From a virus: 64,000 nucleotides of DNA. A model generated the notes under the pieces. That model made no database searches. It was not told the origin of the DNA and worked only from the letters and a program-made list of their open reading frames with translations. The DNA is taken from IMG/VR virus record IMGVR_UViG_3300037882_004081, positions 38,729-102,728 of that record. The stretch is one strand, 5' to 3'. The stretch's first letter is position 1. The number at the start of each line of letters is the position of its first letter. Shown piece after piece: positions 31,271 through 39,254 of the stretch. Both the position numbers and the translations under genes were made by a program.

Positions 31271-34200
31271 ATGTCTCATGAACTTGTAGAGGACGAAGAG
31301 GAAGAGGACCTGATGGGGTTCCGAGAGGAACAGGAACTTGAAGTGGAAGCCGAAAAGGAGGCGGAAGCACTGGCTAAACAAATCTCCACGTTGATCGGCG
31401 GAGCTTCCTCCAGCCACCCGAAGTGCAAAAAGTGTGCACTGAACAGCAACTGCAAGTCTCCTTACCAAGTTCCTTACTGGTGGCTTGATGGCCCGAAGCC
31501 CGCGTGGACCTCCCACATTCCGGACGAAGTTGACCTCAAGGACCGCTCCTGGATCATTGTGGTTGGCGACCCACCGGATGTGAGGTCCGACATCACGAGC
31601 AACATGCTCCAAGCACCCCAGCTGCGCATGCTTGAAAACGTGATCCCAGATGGGGCTCGGGACGCAGAATTGCCACCGACAGTTGGGTCATGGGGAATGG
31701 CGTACTTACCGGCGACTCGTTGCCGCCCGCCCCTTGACATCAAGTTTGTAGAACGGGCTCAGGAGAGGGCTGCTCAGGAGGGGCAAGAGTACACGGCGGA
31801 AGAGTTGCTGATGCACCCTGAGGCCAAGGCGCAAAACCCCGACAAGACCATGATGAATCGGTGCTTTGGGACCTTCCTGAAGCCCATCATGGACATCCTG
31901 CCAAACGTGATCGGGGTGGTGGCGAAGGGAAGCAGTGCCGCTTATTTGGTGGTGAAGCACGCTCACGCCCCGTCCACAGTGGACCGTGCCTACTCGTATT
32001 CGCTGCAAGATGACTCCAAGACGGTTCCCGCTGGTGTCCTACAGGATACAACTTACGTGCTGACCGATACCGCGCTGAGGTGGCCAGAGTTCGTCAAGTC
32101 CACGCGCAAAATCACCGGTCGAATTTTTGTGGATGTTGCCAAACGGCTCACCTCCGAGCTTCCACCCGGATTTGAGTATGTGCTCGGTACAACCGCTAAA
32201 CTGGTCGAAGAATGGTTCCGGCCAGTCCTAGCGAACCCGACCCACCTGCTGTCGTGGGACGTGGAAACCTCCGGCGTCCAGCCATATGCACTCGGTTTTA
32301 AAGTTGGTGTGTTTGCATTCCACCATGAGGCCAACGATAAACCACTGATTGTCTGCACCACCGACTATGACTTCATGCCGCAGCTTCTCGATTCTTCCGG
32401 GATGTTTGGTGCGGCAACCAGAGCGCTGGCGGAGTGGCAAAAGACTGAGGAACCAAAGATCCTGCGGATGCTCAAGCTGATTCTGGAGGCTCCCACGGTG
32501 CTCAAGCTTGGTCACAACCTTCAGTTTGACGAGGTTTCGGTGAGGGCTCGCTTTGGCTGGGAGGTGAAGGGGTTTGCCTACGACACCATGATGCAGGAGT
32601 ATCTGATTGACCCGGACATCCGTGGTCTTCGGGGCTTGGACGACCTTTGCCGTAAGTACCTACCCGACATACCCCAATACTGGGAGAAGCTGCAGAAATA
32701 CCACGAAGCACGCGGCAAGAAGTCATCTTACCTGTCGATCCCGCCCGAAATCCTGTTGCCGTACGCGGCTTATGACGCCTATGTGACGTTCCTGCTTCAC
32801 GAGAAGACCCAGGAGGCACTCGCCAATCACCCGGCGTCTCGGAAGGGCGGGTGTTTCGTAAGACCGGGGGACGACGGCACATTGGCCGCGTGGACCTACA
32901 ACCCCAAGCAATACTGTAAGTACGTGCGGAAGGTCCACCACCGAGTCTGTTGTGAAGTCCAGGGGTATGGACAGTACGTCAACCTGGAACTCGCGGCCCG
33001 CGTTTACAAAGTCTATCACGCGGACTTGGTGAAGAAACAGGCCGATCTGGCGGATGACGAAGACGTGCGGGCATTCGAACTTGGAACGCTCCCAGCAATG
33101 TTGAAGCTCAACCACCCTCAGGTGAGGGCGTTCCGCAAAGACCCCGACGGGTGCCCACTCCGCATCAACTGGGCGTCCATTTTGCAGGTCCGCGCCTTGT
33201 TCATCGGGTTCCTGGGGCTTCCCGTCATTAAAAAGACCGAGAAGGGCGCACCGTGCTTGGATGAAGGTGTCATCAAGGAATACGCGCTCTCCAATCCGGT
33301 CGCCAAAAAGCTCTTGTTGTGGCGGTCTACCGCCAAGTTCATCACGAGCTTCCTCAACCCGCTCCTGACCAACGATCCTGCCAAGTCAGTGCTGCAGCGC
33401 GACAAAATGGTGCACAGCCAGTTCGCGGCTTCCAAGATTGCCACGGGTCGTCTCTCGTCCAGCCGACCCAACATGCAGGCGATCCCGCGAGACGGGGAGG
33501 TGAAGCGAATCTACACAAGCCGCCACGAGAAGGGGTGGATTCTGACGCGGGACTACTCGGGTATTGAGGTTCGCGTGCTTGCGATGGTTTCCCGAGACCC
33601 TATCCTGCGTGCCGTTTACTTGCCGGGTGGCACTGGGGACGCCCACTTCGCGACCCAACAGAAGTTCTTCGGTGAGCGGGCTGACAAGAAGAATAAGACC
33701 CAACGGTCGATCTGCAAGCAAGCCCTATTCGGACAGATTTACGGGCAAGGAGACAAGGGCTTGTTTGAGCTTCTCACACTCAATGGTGTCATGGACCCGG
33801 ACACCGGAGCTCCAATCACCTATCAGCAGTGTCAGGACTTCAACCGAATGCTCGCCGAACTCTACACGGGCGTCCAAGATTGGGTCAAAGCATCTCACAA
33901 CTACTCGATCCAAAACCACTATGTCACGTCGGCATTCGGGTTCGTGCGGAATTTGCCGGTACTCAAATCGTGGGAGCAGTACATCGCGGCCACCCAAACT
34001 CCGAATCGTGGTCGGACCTATCGCCAGAAGCGCCTCATGATGGAAACCAAGGAAGCCCTGCGGGTCTCCCAAAACGCTTCCATTCAAAGCACCGCGTCTG
34101 ACTTCACGGTGCTGGCAGCGGATAAGATCATTGATGAGTTCAAGTCATCCAGGATCAGCGCCCGTCTTTACAATATCGTGCACGACGACATCTGGAGCGA

Positions 34201-34555
34201 TATCGAACACGCCAAAGATGTGCCAATGGCGGTGCAGATCATGGGTGACTCAATGGACCGGATCGCAGAGTGGCTGCCGAAGCGCCTCCCAGGATTCGAC
34301 ACCTCTTGGATGGACATTCCGGTGATCGGGGAAGCCGAAATCGGCTTGTCACCCAAGGACTGTTTTGCGATTGTTGAAGAACCATCCGCATTCGACCCAA
34401 GCAAGCGCCTGAAAATCAAGGTTGGGGTGGACATCGCGAAGGACGCACTCGGGAGCGCGTGGAACGAAGGACAGGAAACGGTCGAGTGGTCCGAGGGCGT
34501 CGCCGAGGTGCTTCGATTCCACCTTCAGACCAAGCAGTTGAGTCTTAAAGCTTGA
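31271..34555 (+). CDS. Family-A DNA polymerase with N-terminal UDG-like domain, 1094 aa
   Basis: N-terminal residues 1-35 are Glu-rich. Residues about 50-230 resemble a family-4 uracil-DNA glycosylase with the four Fe-S Cys positions (CKKC at 52/55, CRPP Cys151, Cys198) and GDPPDVRSD in place of the usual glycosylase motif 1. Next come the 3'-5' exonuclease motifs (DVE at 330-332, HNLQFD, YAAYD) and the polymerase motifs: A DYSGIEVR (Asp761), B K816xxxF with FGQIYG, C HDD at 971-973 (usually HDE). It is the replicative polymerase. Fusion of UDG-like and polymerase domains is known from phage SPO1. A GTG at 31250 would add seven residues. Confidence 0.93.
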   Translation: MSHELVEDEEEEDLMGFREEQELEVEAEKEAEALAKQISTLIGGASSSHPKCKKCALNSNCKSPYQVPYWWLDGPKPAWTSHIPDEVDLKDRSWIIVVGDPPDVRSDITSNMLQAPQLRMLENVIPDGARDAELPPTVGSWGMAYLPATRCRPPLDIKFVERAQERAAQEGQEYTAEELLMHPEAKAQNPDKTMMNRCFGTFLKPIMDILPNVIGVVAKGSSAAYLVVKHAHAPSTVDRAYSYSLQDDSKTVPAGVLQDTTYVLTDTALRWPEFVKSTRKITGRIFVDVAKRLTSELPPGFEYVLGTTAKLVEEWFRPVLANPTHLLSWDVETSGVQPYALGFKVGVFAFHHEANDKPLIVCTTDYDFMPQLLDSSGMFGAATRALAEWQKTEEPKILRMLKLILEAPTVLKLGHNLQFDEVSVRARFGWEVKGFAYDTMMQEYLIDPDIRGLRGLDDLCRKYLPDIPQYWEKLQKYHEARGKKSSYLSIPPEILLPYAAYDAYVTFLLHEKTQEALANHPASRKGGCFVRPGDDGTLAAWTYNPKQYCKYVRKVHHRVCCEVQGYGQYVNLELAARVYKVYHADLVKKQADLADDEDVRAFELGTLPAMLKLNHPQVRAFRKDPDGCPLRINWASILQVRALFIGFLGLPVIKKTEKGAPCLDEGVIKEYALSNPVAKKLLLWRSTAKFITSFLNPLLTNDPAKSVLQRDKMVHSQFAASKIATGRLSSSRPNMQAIPRDGEVKRIYTSRHEKGWILTRDYSGIEVRVLAMVSRDPILRAVYLPGGTGDAHFATQQKFFGERADKKNKTQRSICKQALFGQIYGQGDKGLFELLTLNGVMDPDTGAPITYQQCQDFNRMLAELYTGVQDWVKASHNYSIQNHYVTSAFGFVRNLPVLKSWEQYIAATQTPNRGRTYRQKRLMMETKEALRVSQNASIQSTASDFTVLAADKIIDEFKSSRISARLYNIVHDDIWSDIEHAKDVPMAVQIMGDSMDRIAEWLPKRLPGFDTSWMDIPVIGEAEIGLSPKDCFAIVEEPSAFDPSKRLKIKVGVDIAKDALGSAWNEGQETVEWSEGVAEVLRFHLQTKQLSLKA

Positions 34556-34579
34556 CAAACTAATTTACCGGTGTATTTT
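34552..34579 (+). promoter_or_regulatory. Probable sigma70-type promoter after DNA polymerase
   Basis: TTGACA overlapping the polymerase stop, 16 bases, TATTTT. It lacks the full GTGTG spacer end. It would start transcription near 34586, ahead of the next gene. Confidence 0.65.
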
Positions 34580-34624
34580 CTGTTCACCGTATGATTACGC
34601 CTCCCTGGCTTAACCCTAATACCC

Positions 34625-35242
34625 TTGAACGATACCGACATACGGACTCCGGTGAAATCGGACTCCAAAGCAATGAGGTTCCTGCTGGACGCCAATAGGC
34701 GTAACGCGGAACTTACCGCCGCATCCTTCGAAAGCCCGAGATATCCAAGCGAGCAGCGTATGAAATACCTCCGGGCACGCTGGGACTTGGCATACCTGCC
34801 GAGGTTCGGTCCGTCTGGCGGTGTGTTGCAACGACTCGCGACGATGTCTGGAACGACGCGCAGTTATGTTGATCAGGTGCTGTACCCAGAGCAGGTCGGA
34901 AACATGTGGAATTCGGACGCGGAAAGCGTCAAGATCATTTGGGACTCGCTTTACCAGTTCACACAAAACCACCCATTGCTCTACAACCAGTCCATTCCGG
35001 CTCGTCCGGATTCGTTGTTCAAACTGTTCTTCATCCGTACCCTCTCCGGGCACCCGGTCCGCATTCAGGTCAACAACCTGGAATGGCGGTTCTTGGAAAG
35101 GAGGCTCACTGAGTTCGGCTCCAAATTCCGTGTGGATCGCGAGGTTTCACAAACACCGACCGCTTACTTGGTGACGCCAGCGAACAAGGTGTGTGACGAT
35201 GGTGGTATTCCGCTTCCAGAGCCAGTTTTCTTGACGGCTTGA
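34625..35242 (+). CDS. Hypothetical protein, 205 aa
   Basis: The TTG start gives MNDTDIRTPVKS; an ATG at 34673 (MRFLLDANRRN) is the alternative. A separate ATG at 34591 opens a 35-codon frame that overlaps the start, possibly a leader peptide. The protein is helical, basic, with many Tyr/Arg, unrecognised. Stop overlaps the next ATG (TGATG). Confidence 0.7.
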   Translation: MNDTDIRTPVKSDSKAMRFLLDANRRNAELTAASFESPRYPSEQRMKYLRARWDLAYLPRFGPSGGVLQRLATMSGTTRSYVDQVLYPEQVGNMWNSDAESVKIIWDSLYQFTQNHPLLYNQSIPARPDSLFKLFFIRTLSGHPVRIQVNNLEWRFLERRLTEFGSKFRVDREVSQTPTAYLVTPANKVCDDGGIPLPEPVFLTA

Positions 35243-35412
35243 TGAGCCCAACCGTATCATTTACACTCGGGTCAGTCATGATCTTCTTAAGTGTGTGGCC
35301 AATGCAGTTGGCGGTTCAACATTTTTTAGCCAAACGATACACTCGTGGAATCATAAACCTCTGCATTGCCGGTCTCCAAATAACGTCGGCACTCGTCACG
35401 TTTTTCTTATGA
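35242..35412 (+). CDS. Tiny two-span membrane protein, 56 aa
   Basis: Two hydrophobic spans (from VSFTLGSVMIFLSVW, and INLCIAGLQITSALVTFFL) with a basic loop (AKRYTRG). Its ATG shares bases with the previous stop and its TGA with the next ATG, so it is embedded in a coupled run. It resembles the tiny membrane proteins near 30 kb in design, not obviously in sequence. Confidence 0.7.
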   Translation: MSPTVSFTLGSVMIFLSVWPMQLAVQHFLAKRYTRGIINLCIAGLQITSALVTFFL

Positions 35413-35570
35413 GCAAGCGAGAGGAATGGGTCGTCATTATCGTGTCCATCTCCATCGCACTCGGTGCAACGGTGTTCGGTGTGTACACCAAGGTCAAAGA
35501 GATGCAGGACCGTAAGGCCGTTATCAGATTTATGGAGCTTAAGACCCTTAATTATCCAGACAAATGGTAG
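35409..35570 (+). CDS. Tiny single-span membrane protein, 53 aa
   Basis: MSKREEW is followed by a hydrophobic span of 18-20 residues, then a charged, helical tail ending NYPDKW. The ATG overlaps the previous stop (ATGA) and its own stop overlaps the PAAR gene's start. Its neighbour in the block is a spike protein, so it may still belong to the small membrane set; function unknown. Confidence 0.65.
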   Translation: MSKREEWVVIIVSISIALGATVFGVYTKVKEMQDRKAVIRFMELKTLNYPDKW

Positions 35571-35836
35571 GGGTTTGCCGAGAAGCTGAGGACATTGACT
35601 CATTGGGAAGGCTCGCGATCACGAGCCCCGTTCAGTCCGTGTACATCAACTCCCGTCGGGCGGTGGTTCCGGAAACCACACTGGCGACGCTTCTCTTGCC
35701 GGGTATGGTCACACAGGGGCATCCAAAAATCCTGGTGCACGGGAGACCGCTTACCGGTGTCGGGTACGCGACCACAGGCGGGGTGATGGCGACGGGGAGC
35801 CCAAACGTCATTATGCCATCGGCTCCTGTTGTGTAA
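35564..35836 (+). CDS. PAAR-like spike tip protein, 90 aa
   Basis: The C-terminal half shows the PAAR signature: TQGHPKILVHGRP, then GYATTGGVMATGSPNVIM. PAAR proteins form the sharp zinc-stabilised tip of contractile-tail spikes. Length is typical. It is followed by the gp26-like gene, consistent with a baseplate hub block. The central spike (gp5-like) itself was not seen. Confidence 0.85.
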   Translation: MVGVCREAEDIDSLGRLAITSPVQSVYINSRRAVVPETTLATLLLPGMVTQGHPKILVHGRPLTGVGYATTGGVMATGSPNVIMPSAPVV

Positions 35837-35863
35837 GCTTGGCTGCCATGCGTTCTACGTGAC

Positions 35864-36793
35864 ATGGCCATTAAGTCCAATCAGAAGATCACTGAAGTTC
35901 CGGAGTACGCAGCGAAACTGCCAAGCCGTGGCATCCCATATCTTACGCCGGGTCGGGAGCCGTTCGATACGCTGATCGTTAGACCGTACTCGTGGCAGAG
36001 CGAAAAAATCCTGCTGGGGAACACCCCGGTGTATGAAAAGTTTCAGGGGGTTCTCGACGCAGTGGTCAAGTTCCCTCCCGGCATGAACGCGGAACGCCTG
36101 ATTGATGGTGACTACCAGTACCTTCTGGCAATTGCTCGGGCACTCACTTACGGTGAGCCTTACGTGTTCCACGCCACCTGTCCGAACTGCACTCACAAGG
36201 AGACGGTGACAATTCGGGTGCCAGATGATGTACCGGTCAAACCGCCACCAGAGCACGTCAAGACCCTGGATGATCTCAACGACTGGCTGGAGGTGATTCT
36301 GCCGCACACCAAGGATCGGGTGAAGTGGAAGTATCTTTCGCTGGCCAATGAGCTTTCCGCCATCAAGCAAATGGGGCTGGTAGTGGACGCCTATCGCAAG
36401 AAGAAGGCAGCGGAACGAAAAGCCGCCATCTCACAGGGCATCACGTTGCCTCCCGATGACGGCGCTGAGGTGGTGGGAGCGAGCGAAGAGATCCAGTGGG
36501 CGAGCCGCATCGTTTCGATCAACGGCACCATACCGGAGAGTCTGGAGGAAGCTCGGACTTGGGTGTCCGGCCTTTACGGCAAGGACATGGTGACGTTTAT
36601 GGAGGCGGTTCAGGAGAAGAGCATTGGGGTGCGTTTCGAGTACGGGCTGAAATGCGACGCCTGCGAGTTCGAATACCGGGTCTCGTACCCGTTGGACCGT
36701 GAGTTTTTTCGTGGAGGCCCTTCCGGGGGCCGAGACCATGCCGAACAAACAGTTGGTGGAGAGACACAGGAACACGGAGAAGGCGATAGTTAA
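35864..36793 (+). CDS. T4 gp26-like baseplate hub protein, 309 aa
   Basis: Two CXXC pairs (Cys106/109 and Cys264/267) flank a helical middle, as in gp26-type baseplate proteins with a zinc-binding site split across the chain. The N-terminus (LPSRGIPYL, then LIVRPYSWQSEKIL) fits the same family. It builds the central hub of the baseplate. The C-terminus overlaps the next gene in another frame, and a T6C run at 36704 could allow frameshifting. Confidence 0.75.
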   Translation: MAIKSNQKITEVPEYAAKLPSRGIPYLTPGREPFDTLIVRPYSWQSEKILLGNTPVYEKFQGVLDAVVKFPPGMNAERLIDGDYQYLLAIARALTYGEPYVFHATCPNCTHKETVTIRVPDDVPVKPPPEHVKTLDDLNDWLEVILPHTKDRVKWKYLSLANELSAIKQMGLVVDAYRKKKAAERKAAISQGITLPPDDGAEVVGASEEIQWASRIVSINGTIPESLEEARTWVSGLYGKDMVTFMEAVQEKSIGVRFEYGLKCDACEFEYRVSYPLDREFFRGGPSGGRDHAEQTVGGETQEHGEGDS

Positions 36794-36917
36794 CCTTTGC
36801 CGGTGGATGAACGGAGGGGACTTTTCGGCCTTCACCACCATTCCGATTCCACAGCTTTATCGAATGCTTGAACACGCGGAGGACGTATCGCAGAAACAGC
36901 AACAGAACCGTCGCTAG
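36738..36917 (+). CDS. Putative gp51-like hub assembly protein, 59 aa
   Basis: The ATG giving MPNKQLVERHRN is used; a GTG at 36699 would add 13 residues. Helical, with CRWMNGGDFSAFTTIPI, a motif that fits the helper protein next to gp26 in T4-like phages. It lies in a different frame overlapping the gp26-like gene end, in the gene order known from T4 (26-51). The assignment is by order and a weak pattern. Confidence 0.5.
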   Translation: MPNKQLVERHRNTEKAIVNLCRWMNGGDFSAFTTIPIPQLYRMLEHAEDVSQKQQQNRR

Positions 36918-36946
36918 ACCCCGTCGTAAATGGGGTGTATGAGCGC

Positions 36947-37444
36947 ATGGTGAGGCACCGAAGCAGCGAGGTTAAGGAGATACGGACAGTCACCAGAGTC
37001 ACCATACGCGGCGAGATCTTCTTCAAGTCTAACATTCGTGGCAAGGAGTTGCAGACCAACTCACGCCGTCAGTGGATGATTTGGATGAACCAGGGGGCGA
37101 GGGAGCAAAACAGCGAAGACCCCCTTCCTTCGTTCGCGGAGGGTCGCCTAGCCGCTCTCACAGTTTGCCCGCCATACAAACATGGCGTTGGATCATTAGT
37201 GTCCCCGAAAGCCGTCGAAGAGGCAAGGAAAATGCTGACCCGCGTTGGGTCCGCCTTCAAGACAGACGTGTTTCCGGGATCAAACGGCGGTGTGCTGGTG
37301 GTGGTGTTCCGACCCGACAACCTCTCCATTCGTGGTCTCACCATCAAGATTGAACCGGACCTGTCGATCAAGTTCAACGATGATCATGAGCATGTCTTTA
37401 CGCTGAGTGACGCTTGGAGCGTACTGGAGGACCTTTTGTCTTAG
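36947..37444 (+). CDS. Hypothetical protein, 165 aa
   Basis: An ATG (MVRHRSSEVKE) or the GTG at 36935 may start it. It is basic at the N-terminus with a beta-rich C-terminal half (GGVLVVVFRPDNLS). Its end overlaps the convergent gene by 47 bases. No family recognised. Confidence 0.65.
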   Translation: MVRHRSSEVKEIRTVTRVTIRGEIFFKSNIRGKELQTNSRRQWMIWMNQGAREQNSEDPLPSFAEGRLAALTVCPPYKHGVGSLVSPKAVEEARKMLTRVGSAFKTDVFPGSNGGVLVVVFRPDNLSIRGLTIKIEPDLSIKFNDDHEHVFTLSDAWSVLEDLLS

Positions 37445-37652
37445 GCTTTGAAGCCTGAGGCGGGGGACGGTTTCCACGATCTTGCTTTTCAGCGACCGCC
37501 AGCGTTTCCTCCCACACCAGACGCTCCCGCCACAAGTCCTCCCAAGTCAATTCTCTCGCGGCCCTCTTTAGTGCCCTGACAGTGGGACCGTCCAGCTTTG
37601 AATCGAAGAATACCTCATTCAGATAGTCAACGCTTTTGGCTGGAAGTGACAT
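37398..37652 (-). CDS. Small basic protein, 84 aa
   Basis: Helical core (DGPTVRALKRAARELTWEDL) with a Pro/Lys-rich disordered tail. It lies three bases past the PAS protein stop. No family recognised; DNA-binding is possible given the charge. Confidence 0.6.
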   Translation of the reverse strand: MSLPAKSVDYLNEVFFDSKLDGPTVRALKRAARELTWEDLWRERLVWEETLAVAEKQDRGNRPPPQASKPKTKGPPVRSKRHSA

Positions 37653-37655
37653 TGG

Positions 37656-38303
37656 CTATTCGGGTGGCAGGTCTTTTGACTTTGGTTGGTGGAGTTCTAC
37701 TTCTCCCGCCCTCACCCTCCGGTCCCACTCGTCCAGACGCTCAATTACCGTCATGTACTTGTGGAACCCGATGAACGCGGCTGCGACGGCTGGCATCGAA
37801 ATGCCCACCATCCACTTCCAGTTGGCTTGGATGAAGCTAACCATAGAGGTTTTCAAGACAGCTTCCTGTTTAGTCGTGCCGTCTTGCCTGAAACTCGCGA
37901 TCTCCGTGGGGAGAATGGTGGACAGAAACACCACTGGCGGTCCGATTGGGTACCCGGTGGTGTCGGCTGGGCCAACAACCTGGATGCGCTGAATCGCCCA
38001 CCTCATCAACCCAGATTTGGTGATGTACTTCTTGGCGGATTCGAACCCGTGGGATTGACCGATACGGCACTTCTCCACCATTTTCAACTCCCCGCCCAGA
38101 TCATCGGGTGCGGTCAGCACCATCCACGTTTTGTCGAGCAGTTCCGCCTCGCTGTATTCGAGGAAGACCGCAAGACGTTCATTCACCGCCAACCACCTCC
38201 CGGTGTTCGGATCGATCAAGCCCTGACAGGTCGAGGACTCTTGGAACAAAACCTCCCACAGTTTTGGAGATATGTCCTGAAATGGTTGCGGCGGAATCGG
38301 CAC
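37656..38303 (-). CDS. PAS-domain membrane protein, 215 aa
   Basis: Residues about 22-130 read as a PAS domain: LIDPNTGRWLAVNERLAVFL, then YSEAELL, a PDDL turn, and a KSGLMRWAIQ strand pair. Residues 163-181 form one membrane span, followed by a charged tail. The GTG start is the first usable codon. A sensor fold anchored in the membrane is unusual for a phage; ligand and partner are unknown. No kinase domain follows in the same chain. Confidence 0.75.
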   Translation of the reverse strand: MPIPPQPFQDISPKLWEVLFQESSTCQGLIDPNTGRWLAVNERLAVFLEYSEAELLDKTWMVLTAPDDLGGELKMVEKCRIGQSHGFESAKKYITKSGLMRWAIQRIQVVGPADTTGYPIGPPVVFLSTILPTEIASFRQDGTTKQEAVLKTSMVSFIQANWKWMVGISMPAVAAAFIGFHKYMTVIERLDEWDRRVRAGEVELHQPKSKDLPPE

Positions 38304-38456
38304 GTGGTTGGCTTTGCTGATCAGAACTAGGTTAGTAGCAATGCCTGATTAGGAGAAGCCCGGACACGCAGATTTGAGAAGAATGGACATCAGGCAGTTC
38401 CTTACTATACCATGAACGAGTATCAAGTAAAGTAAAGTGTCAATTTGGGTTGATGG
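38304..38456 (-). promoter_or_regulatory. Non-coding gap, possible weak promoter
   Basis: A 153-base gap between two minus-strand genes. On the minus strand TATAGT is preceded at suitable distance by only a poor -35 (TTTACT). No gene or hairpin of note is seen. Confidence 0.3.
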
Positions 38457-39254
38457 TTAAGCCAGATAAAGAGGCGCAGAAGAGTTCCAGTCGCCTTCAC
38501 TACCATCGTCCCAGACACGCCAGCGGACATAGTAGAGAGTATTTGAATCAAGGTTGTCGGTCGCAATGAATCGGTAATAAACGGGATGCCCGGTGAGTTC
38601 GGTCCCGTTGATGCCGTCGGTCGGGAATGCAGTGTGTTCACCGTCACCCGCGTTGGCGTTGAAGTAGAACCAGCGAGTGGCGTCGGTCGCAGAATTACCG
38701 GCGTGCGACACAGTCGAGAAGTCGGCGTTTGGCGAGACCTGAATCTGGAAGTGGAGCGGACCTTGGCTATCCGGAATCTCGATAGCAAAACTGAATGTCG
38801 TGATGACCGTGCTGGCAGTGACCGCTGGGTCATTGGCGTTTTCCGGCCTTTGATGTGGCGGTGGGACGTACGGGGTGCCGAAAAGGCGACCCCTGATGCG
38901 GTCCTTGGCAGCTTGTTCGACTGTCACCAGCCCCGGTTGTTTTGGGGCGGGTGGGGTTTCGGCGACCCGGTCCTTCCAGCGAAGCAGAGGTGCTGGGACG
39001 CGGAGCCGGTCACCGATTTCTAGTGTGAACGGGTCAGCGAGCTTATTGTGCCACGCAATCAGCCACCACATGCCGACGGAGTCGTCACCGTAAGCTCTAG
39101 ATGCTAACAGGTCCGGCGCTCCGAGATCGCCTTGCGACACGATTTCCAGTCGCTCGTTGGGAGATGCGAGTTCGGGAGGACGCCATATCCCGTAGGCTTG
39201 CCCGCGCTCCGTCTGGACCTTGGTGGTGGACTGGTATCGGTCTGGGTTTGGCAT
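38457..39254 (-). CDS. gp53-like baseplate wedge protein with Fn3-like C-terminus, 265 aa
   Basis: The first 90 residues match gp53-type baseplate wedges: RLEIVSQGD, PDLLASRAYGDD, WWLIAWHNKLADPF, then a LysM-like RLRVPAP end. The C-terminal 130 residues (from AVTASTVITTFSFAIEIPD) resemble a fibronectin-III or similar beta sandwich. It directly follows the gp25 gene, a sensible wedge pair. The added domain is not part of T4 gp53. Confidence 0.8.
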   Translation of the reverse strand: MPNPDRYQSTTKVQTERGQAYGIWRPPELASPNERLEIVSQGDLGAPDLLASRAYGDDSVGMWWLIAWHNKLADPFTLEIGDRLRVPAPLLRWKDRVAETPPAPKQPGLVTVEQAAKDRIRGRLFGTPYVPPPHQRPENANDPAVTASTVITTFSFAIEIPDSQGPLHFQIQVSPNADFSTVSHAGNSATDATRWFYFNANAGDGEHTAFPTDGINGTELTGHPVYYRFIATDNLDSNTLYYVRWRVWDDGSEGDWNSSAPLYLA

